DNA of 64,000 nt from Paludisphaera soli (GTDB lineage Bacteria > Planctomycetota > Planctomycetia > Isosphaerales > Isosphaeraceae), in assembly GCF_011064595.1 (NCBI RefSeq), contig NZ_JAALJI010000027.1, positions 1 to 64,000 of the forward strand, given 5' to 3'. The position numbers and the translations under genes were made by a program. Numbering within the stretch: the stretch's first letter is position 1; each line of letters opens with the position of its first letter. Below, piece by piece: positions 48,341 through 56,373 of the stretch. The notes under the pieces were generated by a model. That model was not told the DNA's origin. It saw only the letters and a list, made by a program, of their open reading frames with translations, and did no database searches.

Positions 48341-49360
48341 TCAGGCGGCGAGGGAGCGACGCCGATCCCTTCGCCGAGAAAGGCCCGCCAACCCCGCCAG
48401 TCCCGCCAGGCCGAGGGCGGCCGACACCAGGCCGGCCGGCTCGGGCACGGCGGCAACGCGGAACCCGGACGCGAAGCTGACCTGATCGCTCACCGACCGG
48501 CCGTCCGCCAGGCGGACGTCGGTCAGACGGATGGTGCTGCCGAAGTCGGCGAGCCCGGAGCCGCCGGCGTAGCTGTAGGTCGAGGCGACGGCGAAGATGT
48601 TGAGCCGATGGGCCCCGAGCGACGCCATGTAAGGGACCTGCACGATGGTCTCCCATGAGACCGAGACGAAGTCCGGTCCGGACTCGTGGATCACGAAATC
48701 GTCGAGGCGCCAGGGGTCGAGGCGCGTGGTGCGGCCGAGCACCCATCCCCCATCCTCCTCGACGAGGTCGGTCGAGTCATACCTCGCGAGGGAGGCGACG
48801 GCGAAGCGCGTGATCGGGATGCTCGCCGAATTGCCGAAGGGATCGGTCTCATAGACGCCGGAATCCTCGTTTCCGTGGAGGCGGCCGATTTGCATGACGG
48901 AACGGGCCGACGAGCGCCACGGCTCGCCGGGGCTGGTTCGAATGACGCCGTCCACGCGGAGGACGAGGTAGAGGTCGTCTCGCGCGGTGCCCGCCGCCGG
49001 GTCCAGGGTGATGTCGTCGACCCACTGCCCGAAGGCCATGCTGCTCGCCTCGGGGGCTCCCGCCGTGGCCGTGGAGGTCGAGGTATTCAGGTGGATGCCA
49101 CCGCCCGACCCCAGGTTCACCGTCGCGGACGATCCGGCCCGGACCTTGAAGTCCACCGCTTCGCCGCCGATCTGGTCCGAGGCGGAGGCCCAGCCCGATC
49201 CCGTGTCGCCGACCACGAACTTCGGGTGCTGCCCGTTATCGTAAATGCCGTCCCCGTAGGCCCAGGCGCTGGCGTGGAGTTCGCCCGCATGGGCGGCGGA
49301 GGCGGCGACGAGGCCTAGTGTGACGGCGAACGAGCCTGCTCTGAGAACGGATCGGTGCAT
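48341..49360 (-). CDS. PEP-CTERM-like exported protein
   Basis: A 339-residue exported protein: signal peptide (FAVTLGLVAASAAHAG), a beta-rich body with a GWASASDQIGGEAVDFKV start and no known domain, and a C-terminal sorting tail VPEPAGLVSAALGLAGLAG followed by Arg-rich residues. The tail fits PEP-CTERM sorting by an exosortase. AGAGGTAGG precedes ATG 49360. It is divergent from a LuxR-type regulator with a 155-bp gap, so that regulator may control it (inference). Confidence 0.88.
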   Translation of the reverse strand: MHRSVLRAGSFAVTLGLVAASAAHAGELHASAWAYGDGIYDNGQHPKFVVGDTGSGWASASDQIGGEAVDFKVRAGSSATVNLGSGGGIHLNTSTSTATAGAPEASSMAFGQWVDDITLDPAAGTARDDLYLVLRVDGVIRTSPGEPWRSSARSVMQIGRLHGNEDSGVYETDPFGNSASIPITRFAVASLARYDSTDLVEEDGGWVLGRTTRLDPWRLDDFVIHESGPDFVSVSWETIVQVPYMASLGAHRLNIFAVASTYSYAGGSGLADFGSTIRLTDVRLADGRSVSDQVSFASGFRVAAVPEPAGLVSAALGLAGLAGLAGLSRRRDRRRSLAA

Positions 49361-49515
49361 AACCTACCTCTTGGTTTGGGTGCCTGCCCCTCTCGGTGCC
49401 GGATCTCGCGATCCACGGCCGAATCCGGGAGAACGGGATCCTAGTGTGTATGCAAGGATGGCCGCACTCCCTAGAGTTGGGGGGTCGATGAAGATTCCCC
49501 ATCTCGGAGCTCGCC

Positions 49516-50343
49516 ATGGCCGACTCGGCGCGATTGAGGGTCGAGGACACACGGGCGGTGGTCCGTCTGGTCGGGGAGTGCCGCGATCTCGGGGACGATC
49601 GGCTGGCCTGGAGGGGCCGGCTGACCGAAGGGATCGCGAAGATGATCGACGCCGACCTCGTCTTCTCGGGAGAGGTGGCGGGCTGCGTGGCCTTACGCCC
49701 CCGCGGCCTGGGGTCCGTGGAGTGGGGCTGGGAGAACGGATTCGACCGCGAGTTCTTCGGGCGGCAGACGGCGATCATGCTGGAGGACCCGGGCTACTAC
49801 CCGACGATGAACCTGTACTTCGCCCGCTTCGCGAGCGACGACGGAGTCTGCCTCTCGCGGAGGCAGTTGCTGAAGGACCGGGCCTGGTATGCGTCGGACG
49901 ATTATCAGCGGGTCCATCGGGGCCTGGGCATCGACCACATGCTCTGGTGCTTCAGCGAGCTGAAGAGGTCGGCGGCCTCCGATGTGAGCGCCGGGGTGGT
50001 CGTGAACCGGGCGAGGGGCCGCCGCGACTTCAAGGCGCGCGAGCGGCTGCTGGTGCGCGAGACGCACGCGGCGGTGGCCCGGCACATCGGCGGGGCGCTC
50101 GCGGGCCACGAGGACGTCTCGGCTCGCGCGTTGCCCCCGAGGGCTCGGCAGGTCCTGGCCTGCCTCCTCCAGGGGGACACCGACAAGCAGGTCGCGGCCA
50201 GGCTGCGGCTGAGCGTCCTGACGGTGAACAGCTACACGAAGGCCGTCTATCGCCACTTCGGCGTGAGGGGCCGGGCCGAGCTGATGGCCCGCTGGATCCG
50301 CCGCGGCTGGGGAGCCGGCTTCTCCTGGGACGAAGAACCCTAG
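49516..50343 (+). CDS. LuxR-type (GerE helix-turn-helix) transcriptional regulator
   Basis: A 275-residue DNA-binding protein. Residues about 205-265 form the LuxR C-terminal helix-turn-helix: LPPRARQVLACLLQGDTDKQ, VAARLRLSVLTVNSYTKAVY and RHFGVRGRAELMARW. The N-terminal ~190 residues are an unrecognised sensor-like domain (DRREFF-like FDREFFGRQTAIM, YYPTMNLYFARF, RVHRGLGIDHMLWCF), perhaps GAF-like. No receiver Asp pocket is visible, so it is not a classic response regulator. GGAG is 6 bases before ATG 49516. It is divergently placed next to the PEP-CTERM-like gene. Confidence 0.9.
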   Translation: MADSARLRVEDTRAVVRLVGECRDLGDDRLAWRGRLTEGIAKMIDADLVFSGEVAGCVALRPRGLGSVEWGWENGFDREFFGRQTAIMLEDPGYYPTMNLYFARFASDDGVCLSRRQLLKDRAWYASDDYQRVHRGLGIDHMLWCFSELKRSAASDVSAGVVVNRARGRRDFKARERLLVRETHAAVARHIGGALAGHEDVSARALPPRARQVLACLLQGDTDKQVAARLRLSVLTVNSYTKAVYRHFGVRGRAELMARWIRRGWGAGFSWDEEP

Positions 50344-50610
50344 GCGGCCGGGGGTCGACGCCCTGTAGCTCGACCAAGCGGTCGGCGATCGTCCGGACGG
50401 ATGGCCCGGCCTTTGGGAGCCGGGGGGCAAGCCTGGCCGTCCGGATCGGCATGCCGCCGCGTCGATCGGGATGATCTACTCCTCGTCGTCGTCGGCCCCG
50501 TGACGGCTCGTCGGTCAGTCCTCGGTCGTCACCCGCCGACGCCTCGCCATGTCACGCCTCCCGGCGAACCAGGACGGCGACCAGCCGCCGGGATTCGTCG
50601 CGTCCGCCCC

Positions 50611-51252
50611 CTAGGCTTCCAGGGACGCCGCGCCCCCGCCTCGGCGGGCTCGGTAGTTCTCGATCTCCCGGCGGTTGGCGGCGGCGGTCGCGCGGATCGC
50701 GAGGATCGTCAGGGCCGCCCCGCGGGTGCCGACCGGGACGGCGAAGGCCACGAAGACCGAGCGGAGCCCCTGGGACGACGCCTGGCCGGCCCAGGCCGTC
50801 ATGTTCATCAGGCCGAGCATGAGGATCATGAAGGCCGCGACCCCGACCCCGCGCGCGTTCCCGGCGAGGGTCAGGAGCCAAGTCAACGCCAGCACGAGCA
50901 TCAGGCCGTAAACGCAGGCGATCCCCAGGGCGAGGTCCAGCCGATGCGCGAACAAGGGCGCCAACTCTCGGCCCTGGAGCATCGCGATCAGGAAGATCGG
51001 CGCGACGAGCCGGCCCCCGGAGGCCCCCCCAGGTTCCGGATTGATCGCGAGCCACGCGAGCAACGGCCCCACGATCAGGTACGCCGACATCGCGACCGCG
51101 ACGATCGCCAGCACGAGGCCGTCGGGGATCCATGAGGCGAGGCATCCCTCGATCCAGGCGTCCAGGAGCCCGTGCGCCCCGATCCCGATCGTGGCGAAGA
51201 TCCCGAACAGCATGAAAGCCCGGCGTGGGATGGGGGCGGCCTTCTCGGACAT
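50611..51252 (-). CDS. Polytopic membrane protein, unrecognised
   Basis: A 213-residue protein with about six hydrophobic segments (AFMLFGIFATIGIGAHGL, GLVLAIVAVAMSAYLIVGPL, LALGIACVYGLMLVLALTWL, GVAAFMILMLGLMNMTAW and others) and a charged C-terminus. No family was recognised. GAGGTTCCCG lies before ATG 51252. It is convergent with the LuxR-type gene; the 267-bp gap between their stops holds nothing I can support. Its upstream region borders the direct-repeat module. Confidence 0.75.
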   Translation of the reverse strand: MSEKAAPIPRRAFMLFGIFATIGIGAHGLLDAWIEGCLASWIPDGLVLAIVAVAMSAYLIVGPLLAWLAINPEPGGASGGRLVAPIFLIAMLQGRELAPLFAHRLDLALGIACVYGLMLVLALTWLLTLAGNARGVGVAAFMILMLGLMNMTAWAGQASSQGLRSVFVAFAVPVGTRGAALTILAIRATAAANRREIENYRARRGGGAASLEA

Positions 51253-51370
51253 CGGGAACCTCCTCGTCGATCGCGTCCGGTTCAGCGGCCCGACGCGTCG
51301 GGGCTATTCGGGGCCTCCACGATATCGCGGATCCCCGCCTCGATCGAACGGAAAAGCCGAGTCGCAACAG

Positions 51371-51538
51371 GTCCCCTTGCCGGGCGGCGGGCGAACCTGA
51401 CAGGCTATTGGGACGTCGGAACGTCGGTGGCTTCGAGGACTCGTCCGCGGCAGGGATGCATGGATCGTCTTCAGAGGGGCCTGCTGCGGCAGGGGATGCG
51501 GCTGGAGCTGGGGCCGATGCTGCGGCTGGGGGGGCCGG
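51371..51538 (+). repeat. Direct repeat copy A: duplicated promoter region and 5' end of the MATE gene
   Basis: This segment aligns without gaps to 53191-53358 at a constant offset of 1820 bp. The coding part (51460-51538) differs at about two of 79 positions. The 5' flank is more diverged but keeps blocks such as TCCCCTTGCCGG, CGAACCTGACAGGCT and ACTCGTCCGCGG. Homology ends abruptly in the run of G's near 51538. Together with the copy at 53191 it brackets two unrecognised genes. Confidence 0.92.
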
Positions 51539-51540
51539 GC
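51460..51540 (+). pseudogene. Truncated 5' fragment of a MATE transporter gene
   Basis: ATG 51460 begins the same first ~23 codons as the complete MATE gene at 53280 (MDRLQRGLLRQGMRLELGP), then the similarity stops before the first membrane helix would form. The reading frame happens to remain open into the downstream unknown gene, so a fusion product starting here is possible. A remnant left by duplication or insertion is the simpler view. Confidence 0.75.
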
Positions 51541-51645
51541 CCTCCCGCCCCGCCGTCGTGTCGACCTATCATTGCAGCTGTGCTCCGGTCACAGTGGCAT
51601 ATCGGCCGCTCGGAGAGGGAGGAAGAGTCTTGGAGGAGGCTGGAT

Positions 51646-52692
51646 TTGCCTACTGACATCGTCCGGCGAAGCTCGTCCGTCCTGCGAACCACCAAGGCCA
51701 AGGACCTCTTCCGAGCGGTCGCCAAGGCTCTCGGCAAGGCCGAATACATGGGTGCGTACGGGGTCGAGACGATGGCCATGCACCGCATCCTGCGCGACGC
51801 GCCGCCGGGATACGGCGACCTCGGTCCTTACCGACGGGTCCGCCAGGTGCACACGACCCGCGACTTCGGGGGCGACCCGAAGGCGCGAGTTCCGTTCGTC
51901 GACGCCTGCATCCGGCTGGGGTCGGAGAGGACCCGCATGCTCGTCCGCACGCGGGGCGTCGAGCGGGGTACCGAAGGCGAGCCCGACCTGACGGTGACGG
52001 CCGGCTGGGCCACGCTCGACCACACGGCCGGCCCGCTGGGGGTGGCGACGGCCGCGCCCATGTGCGAGGTCGATATCGACGAGAGATCCCCCGGCTACCT
52101 CGACAGGGCCTATCGCCGCGACCTGTTCGCGGCGGCCGCCGAGGCGATGGGGCATCCCGACGCCCTGAGGCTGGAGCTGGCCGACGGGTCGCTGACGGTC
52201 TCAGCGGCGGAAGGCTGGCGCGTCCTGCTCGATCGGGCCGACCTCGGGGACCGCAACCCCTGCGGGGTCTGCCTCTTCGGCTTCGAGGACGTCCGCGCCG
52301 CCATGACGGCCGGCGATCGCGTCGTCGACCGACTGTTCAAGAAGGTGCGCCGGAGCAGCCTGACGGTCGTCACCTCGGAGGAGGAGGTCTACGAGTCGCT
52401 CCGCGGCGCGCTCGGCGAGCTGGCCGAGGGGTGGGAGGTCACCGTGGTCGGCAACCTGACGGAGGAGGCGGCCGCGGTGCTCGCCGGCCGCGACCCGGGC
52501 CAAGGTGCCTCGCCCTCCCGCCTGCCGGCCCTGGTCTGGGCCAAGGAAGGGGCCGGCGCGGGATTCGTCGTCGGCGAGTTGGTTGCGGTCGAGAGGGGAT
52601 ACGCCTTGGAGTTGGCGTCGCAGGATCTCCCGCCCGAGCGGCTGGACGCCGCCATCAAGGCCGTCGAGGCGACGCCCGCCAAGAAATCTTAA
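51646..52692 (+). CDS. Unrecognised soluble protein in the module flanked by direct repeats
   Basis: A 348-residue protein with start TTG 51646, chosen because GGAGGAGG sits six bases upstream. ATG 51460 is in frame and would append 62 residues made of the duplicated MATE start plus a stretch that looks non-coding. The protein is mixed alpha/beta with no signal or membrane segment. Notable pieces are KDLFRAVAKALGKAEYMGAY, SERTRMLVRTRGVERG, DLGDRNPCGVCLFGFEDVRA and LVWAKEGAGAGFVVGELVAV. I do not recognise a family. It is 23 nt upstream of the 147-residue gene, and both lie between the MATE duplicates, so they moved or arose together (inference). Confidence 0.7.
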   Translation: MPTDIVRRSSSVLRTTKAKDLFRAVAKALGKAEYMGAYGVETMAMHRILRDAPPGYGDLGPYRRVRQVHTTRDFGGDPKARVPFVDACIRLGSERTRMLVRTRGVERGTEGEPDLTVTAGWATLDHTAGPLGVATAAPMCEVDIDERSPGYLDRAYRRDLFAAAAEAMGHPDALRLELADGSLTVSAAEGWRVLLDRADLGDRNPCGVCLFGFEDVRAAMTAGDRVVDRLFKKVRRSSLTVVTSEEEVYESLRGALGELAEGWEVTVVGNLTEEAAAVLAGRDPGQGASPSRLPALVWAKEGAGAGFVVGELVAVERGYALELASQDLPPERLDAAIKAVEATPAKKS

Positions 52693-52715
52693 CGCGGATC
52701 AAGGACCTCCGGCCC

Positions 52716-53159
52716 ATGGCACGCGCGGCCGGTAGCGAAGAGGAGACGGTCACGAGCCTGGAAGTCGCCGACTCGATCGACATGATCACTAGAGGCCAGG
52801 ACGGGCGGCTCAATCTGGTCGTCGTCGATTCGGGGTTGACCGTCGACGAGGACGATCTTCGTTCGTCGCTATTGGAAAAACTTCGAGGCTACGCTCGATA
52901 CTGCCAGGACGATTCGTTTTCCGATCAATACCCGGGCGTATCGATCGCCGAGGTCCAGATTCTAGACTCGAACGAGATGTCGCCCTGGATCGAGAGGGGG
53001 CTCCTCGTGGACGAGTATCTCGAAGCGACGCCGATCGTCGATTGGGACGACGCGGAGGTGCTCGCCCTCGCGCGGGCGCTGGCAAGCGCCGGGTGGCACG
53101 GGTTATCAGAACCCGTTCCACACAAGGCACTTCCGTCCAGTCGCGGTGGCGTCGAATGA
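52716..53159 (+). CDS. Small acidic protein, distantly DUF6572-like
   Basis: A 147-residue acidic protein from ATG 52716. The segments ADSIDMITRGQDGRLNLVVV, LRSSLLEKLRGYARYC and SDQYPGVSIAEVQI follow the order seen in DUF6572 proteins (an IDxI start, a hydrophobic strand with Asp, an LLxEKLxxY helix, then a YP turn and strand), but the match is weak. Proteins of that kind are small, single-domain and of unknown role, sometimes near toxin-immunity genes. Codon use is visibly richer in A/T-ending codons than in neighbours, hinting at transfer. It ends about 30 bases before the second MATE repeat copy. Confidence 0.65.
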   Translation: MARAAGSEEETVTSLEVADSIDMITRGQDGRLNLVVVDSGLTVDEDDLRSSLLEKLRGYARYCQDDSFSDQYPGVSIAEVQILDSNEMSPWIERGLLVDEYLEATPIVDWDDAEVLALARALASAGWHGLSEPVPHKALPSSRGGVE

Positions 53160-53190
53160 GGAATCTCGGAAAAAACGCGGTTCCGCCAGC

Positions 53191-53358
53191 TCCCCTTGCC
53201 GGAAGGGCGGCGAACCTGACAGGCTGTTGCGGCGTCGAAGCGTCGGGATCGGCAGGGGACTCGTCCGCGGAAGGGATGCATGGATCGTCTTCAGAGGGGC
53301 CTGCTGCGGCAGGGGATGCGGCTGGAGCTGGGGCCGATGCTCCGGCTGGCGGGGCCGG
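53191..53358 (+). repeat. Direct repeat copy B: intact promoter region and start of the MATE gene
   Basis: This is the partner of 51371-51538. Here the coding part continues into the full transporter, so it is the parental or functional copy. The blocks kept in both copies (CGAACCTGACAGGCT in particular) may be promoter or leader elements held by selection, since bases around them differ. Confidence 0.92.
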
Positions 53359-54677
53359 TGGTGGCGGCGGAGCTGGGCTGGATGGCGATGGGCGTGGTCG
53401 ACACGATCGTCGTCGGCCGGCTCGGGGCCGAGGCCATCGGCGCGGTCAGCCTGGGGAACGCGCTCTACTTCGCCGTGGCGATCTTCGGCATGGGGCTGTT
53501 GCTGGGGCTCGACGCCCTGGTCTCGCAGGCCTACGGCGCGGGGGACCTGCACGAGTGCCACGACTGGCTGGTGCAGGGCCTGTACCTGGCGGCGATCGTC
53601 TGCCCGCCGGCCATGCTCGTGATGTGGGCCGTCGACCCGCTCTCGGACCACCTGGGGCTCAACCCCGAGGTCCTGGCGGGGGCCAAGCCCTATCTCCGGG
53701 CGGTGATCTGGGGGACGCCTCCCCTCTTCCTCTACGCGGCCTTCCGGCGGTACTTGCAGGGGATGGGGCTGGTGAAGCCGGTGATGGCCGCCCTGCTGTC
53801 GGCGAACCTCGTCAACGGGCTTATGAACTGGGTGCTGATCTACGGCAAGCTCGGCGCGCCGGCGATGGGGGTGGCGGGGTCGGGCTGGGCGACGACGCTC
53901 GCGCGGATCTACATGGCGGGGTTCCTGGTCGCGTACGCGCTCTGGAACGACGCGCGGAGCGGCTCGGGCCTGATCCGGACGAGCCTCGCGCCGAGGCTGG
54001 CGACGATCCGCCGGCTGGTCGGGATCGGCCTGCCGGCGGCGACGCACATCCTGCTGGAGGTCGGCGTCTTCGCCCTGGCGACGACCCTCGCGGGGAAGCT
54101 CGACGCGGCGTCGCTGGCGGCGCACCACATCGTCCTGGAGATGGCCAGCGTGACGTTCATGATCCCGCTGGGGCTGGCCTCGGCGGGGGCGATCCGCGTC
54201 GGCCAGGCCATCGGCCGGGGCGAGCCGGCGGCGGCCGGACGCGCGGGGTGGACGGCCCTGGCGCTCGGCGCCGCGTTCATGACGACGGCCGGGCTGACGC
54301 TGGTGACATTCCCCGGCCCGCTGATCGGCCTGTTCACGGACGACCCGAGGGTGGTCGCGACGGCCTCCGGCCTGGTGCTCGTCGCGGCGGCCTTCCAGCT
54401 CTTCGACGGCCTCCAGGGGGTCGCCACCGGCGCGCTCCGGGGGGCGGGGGACACCCGCACGGCGATGCTCTGGACCCTGGTCTGCTACTGGTTCGTCGGC
54501 CTGCCGCTGGGCTGGTCCCTGACCTTCCAGGCCGGCCGGGGGGTGATCGGCCTCTGGATCGGCCTGGCCGCCGGCCTGTTCGTCGCCGGCCTCGCCCTCC
54601 TCAACGCCTGGCGCCGCCGCGCCGACGCCCTCATGCGCGGCGAGTTCACCCTGGCCGGCGCGGGCGTGGGGCACTGA
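53280..54677 (+). CDS. MATE family multidrug/metabolite efflux transporter
   Basis: A 465-residue antiporter with 12 predicted helices in two related halves. Family motifs include the first-helix LRLAGPVVAAELGWMAMGVV, DTIVVGRLGAEAIGAVSLGN, GLLLGLDALVSQAYGAGD and, in the second half, GLASAGAIRVGQAIGRGEPA and GALRGAGDTRTAM. It should export drugs or metabolites with Na+ or H+. GGAAGGG precedes ATG 53280. Its upstream sequence and first ~26 codons exist a second time at 51371-51538. It is convergent with the TPR-like protein gene. Confidence 0.95.
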   Translation: MDRLQRGLLRQGMRLELGPMLRLAGPVVAAELGWMAMGVVDTIVVGRLGAEAIGAVSLGNALYFAVAIFGMGLLLGLDALVSQAYGAGDLHECHDWLVQGLYLAAIVCPPAMLVMWAVDPLSDHLGLNPEVLAGAKPYLRAVIWGTPPLFLYAAFRRYLQGMGLVKPVMAALLSANLVNGLMNWVLIYGKLGAPAMGVAGSGWATTLARIYMAGFLVAYALWNDARSGSGLIRTSLAPRLATIRRLVGIGLPAATHILLEVGVFALATTLAGKLDAASLAAHHIVLEMASVTFMIPLGLASAGAIRVGQAIGRGEPAAAGRAGWTALALGAAFMTTAGLTLVTFPGPLIGLFTDDPRVVATASGLVLVAAAFQLFDGLQGVATGALRGAGDTRTAMLWTLVCYWFVGLPLGWSLTFQAGRGVIGLWIGLAAGLFVAGLALLNAWRRRADALMRGEFTLAGAGVGH

Positions 54678-54710
54678 CGCGCCACGACGGGCCGGCCGCG
54701 CGCCCCTCTC

Positions 54711-56156
54711 TCACCGCCCGGCGCGGCCCTTCGCGACTTCGGCGCGCATCGCCTGGAGCCTCGGGAGCGGCGTGTGGGGGAATTCGGTCCAGCTGGTGAG
54801 GGCGTCGCCGAGCGTCTGGAACTGGGCGTGCGACTCGTCGTGGCGGCCGGCCCAGTACAGGAGCATCGCGTACTTGCTGCGCGCCCGGGCGTCCTTGGGG
54901 TAATGCTTCAGGTATTCCTCATAGATCGGGCCGACGTCGGCCCAGACCGCCGCCTGCGAGAGGTAGGCGGTCATCGCCGCGGGCGCCATCAGGGCGGCGC
55001 GGCGGTAGTGGGCGTCGCCGGCGAGCAGGGTGATGCCGGTCCGCCAGTTCCCGGTCGCGCCGCAGGCCCGCCCGAAGGCGATCAGCTCGTCCCACGAGCC
55101 GTGCCACTTGGGGTCCAGCCAGTCGAGCTTGGACCAGCAGGCCGCGCGGTGGTCGGGGTTGACCTCCATGGCCCGCTCGAACCACGTCTCCATCGCCTCG
55201 CGGTCGCCGCCGGTCGACTTGTCGATGTCGATCAGCAGGTTGGCGACCTCGGCGTCGGGCTGGAGCTTCCACGACGCTTCCAGGGCCTCGCGAGCCCTGG
55301 CGGCCCGCTCCTCCAACGTTTCGAAGCCCCCCTTCGGGACGTTCGGGGCGAACGCCTTCGTGCGGGCCTCCCAGCCGTAGGAGTACCAGAAGTTGCCGCG
55401 GACCTTCAGCCGGAGGGCCTCCAGCGAGGGGACCTCGGCCAGCGCGGCGTCGACCCGCTCGTAGGCGGGCGCCGCCTCCATCCCCAGCGCCCGATAGGCC
55501 GCGATCAGGCCGTTGAGCATGACGTACCACTGGCCCTCCCAGGCCCAGGAGCGGTCGTCGTGGGCGGCGGCGTCCGGCAGCAGCGCCAGGGCCGCGTCGT
55601 AGTGGGACTTCGCCCGCTCCTTCAAACTTTCTTCCTCCTTCGCGGCCCACATGAGGCCGTCGGCGGCGACGGAATGGGCCACGGCGCGACGCAGCCCAGC
55701 GTACTTGCTGGCCGCCATCGCGTCCGCCGCCTCCTCCATCCGGGCCGCGTACTCGGCGGGCTTCGCGTCCCTCGGCAGGTCCGCGACGCGCCGGATCAGG
55801 TAGCGGATCAACGGGTCGTCGCAGCCGGCGTCGACGGCCGCCCCGGCGGGCGCCAGGATCTCGGCGGGCTGGACGATCGGGTCCACCTGCAGGCTGAACA
55901 TCCGCGCGGCCTTCTCCAGGGCCTCCCTCGCCTTCGCGTCCCACCGGGGATCCCGCTCGCCGACCTTGTCATACGCCCCGGCGAGCGTCCGCCGGTTCCA
56001 ATCCAGCCACTCCCGCGCCCGCCCCTCGGACTTCGCCCGATCCTGCGGCACGACCATGACGACCGAGGTCGACCCGTCGGGCACCCGCGGCGTCCGCAGC
56101 CAGGTGGCCCAGACGAACACCAGCAACGCCATCAACCAGAAGGACTTTCGAAGCAT
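54711..56156 (-). CDS. Membrane-anchored helical-repeat (TPR-like) protein
   Basis: A 481-residue protein with an N-terminal anchor (KSFWLMALLVFVWATWL) and an otherwise helical body with TPR-like pairs (YDAALALLPDAAAHDDRSW, WFERAMEVNPDHRAACWSKL, YEEYLKHYPKDARARSKYAM). The role is probably protein-protein scaffolding on the periplasmic face; no enzyme motif is visible. ATG 56156 was chosen because the anchor starts there; ATG 56300 would add 48 low-complexity residues. It is convergent with the MATE gene. Confidence 0.78.
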   Translation of the reverse strand: MLRKSFWLMALLVFVWATWLRTPRVPDGSTSVVMVVPQDRAKSEGRAREWLDWNRRTLAGAYDKVGERDPRWDAKAREALEKAARMFSLQVDPIVQPAEILAPAGAAVDAGCDDPLIRYLIRRVADLPRDAKPAEYAARMEEAADAMAASKYAGLRRAVAHSVAADGLMWAAKEEESLKERAKSHYDAALALLPDAAAHDDRSWAWEGQWYVMLNGLIAAYRALGMEAAPAYERVDAALAEVPSLEALRLKVRGNFWYSYGWEARTKAFAPNVPKGGFETLEERAARAREALEASWKLQPDAEVANLLIDIDKSTGGDREAMETWFERAMEVNPDHRAACWSKLDWLDPKWHGSWDELIAFGRACGATGNWRTGITLLAGDAHYRRAALMAPAAMTAYLSQAAVWADVGPIYEEYLKHYPKDARARSKYAMLLYWAGRHDESHAQFQTLGDALTSWTEFPHTPLPRLQAMRAEVAKGRAGR

Positions 56157-56373
56157 TTGCGGGCGACTCCAGGCGGGTCTCGACCGGACGGGCGAAGCTC
56201 GACGAACGACCTGGACACCCCGGCCCCGGGACGCCCCCGGACTCGCGAAGTCCGAGAGATCCCCATCGCCACTCGGCGAATCGGGCCGAGGAGTCTCCAT
56301 GAAGCGAAGTTAAGATATTGCAGGAGTATCTTGCATGCAAGAATCTTCGCGAGATGGAAACACAGCCCCCGGC

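Noticed and set aside
50440-50560. An 11-codon minus-strand frame with GGAGGCGTGAC before its ATG, in the gap between the LuxR-type and membrane protein genes.
   Set aside because: Too short and basic to distinguish from chance; no conserved feature.
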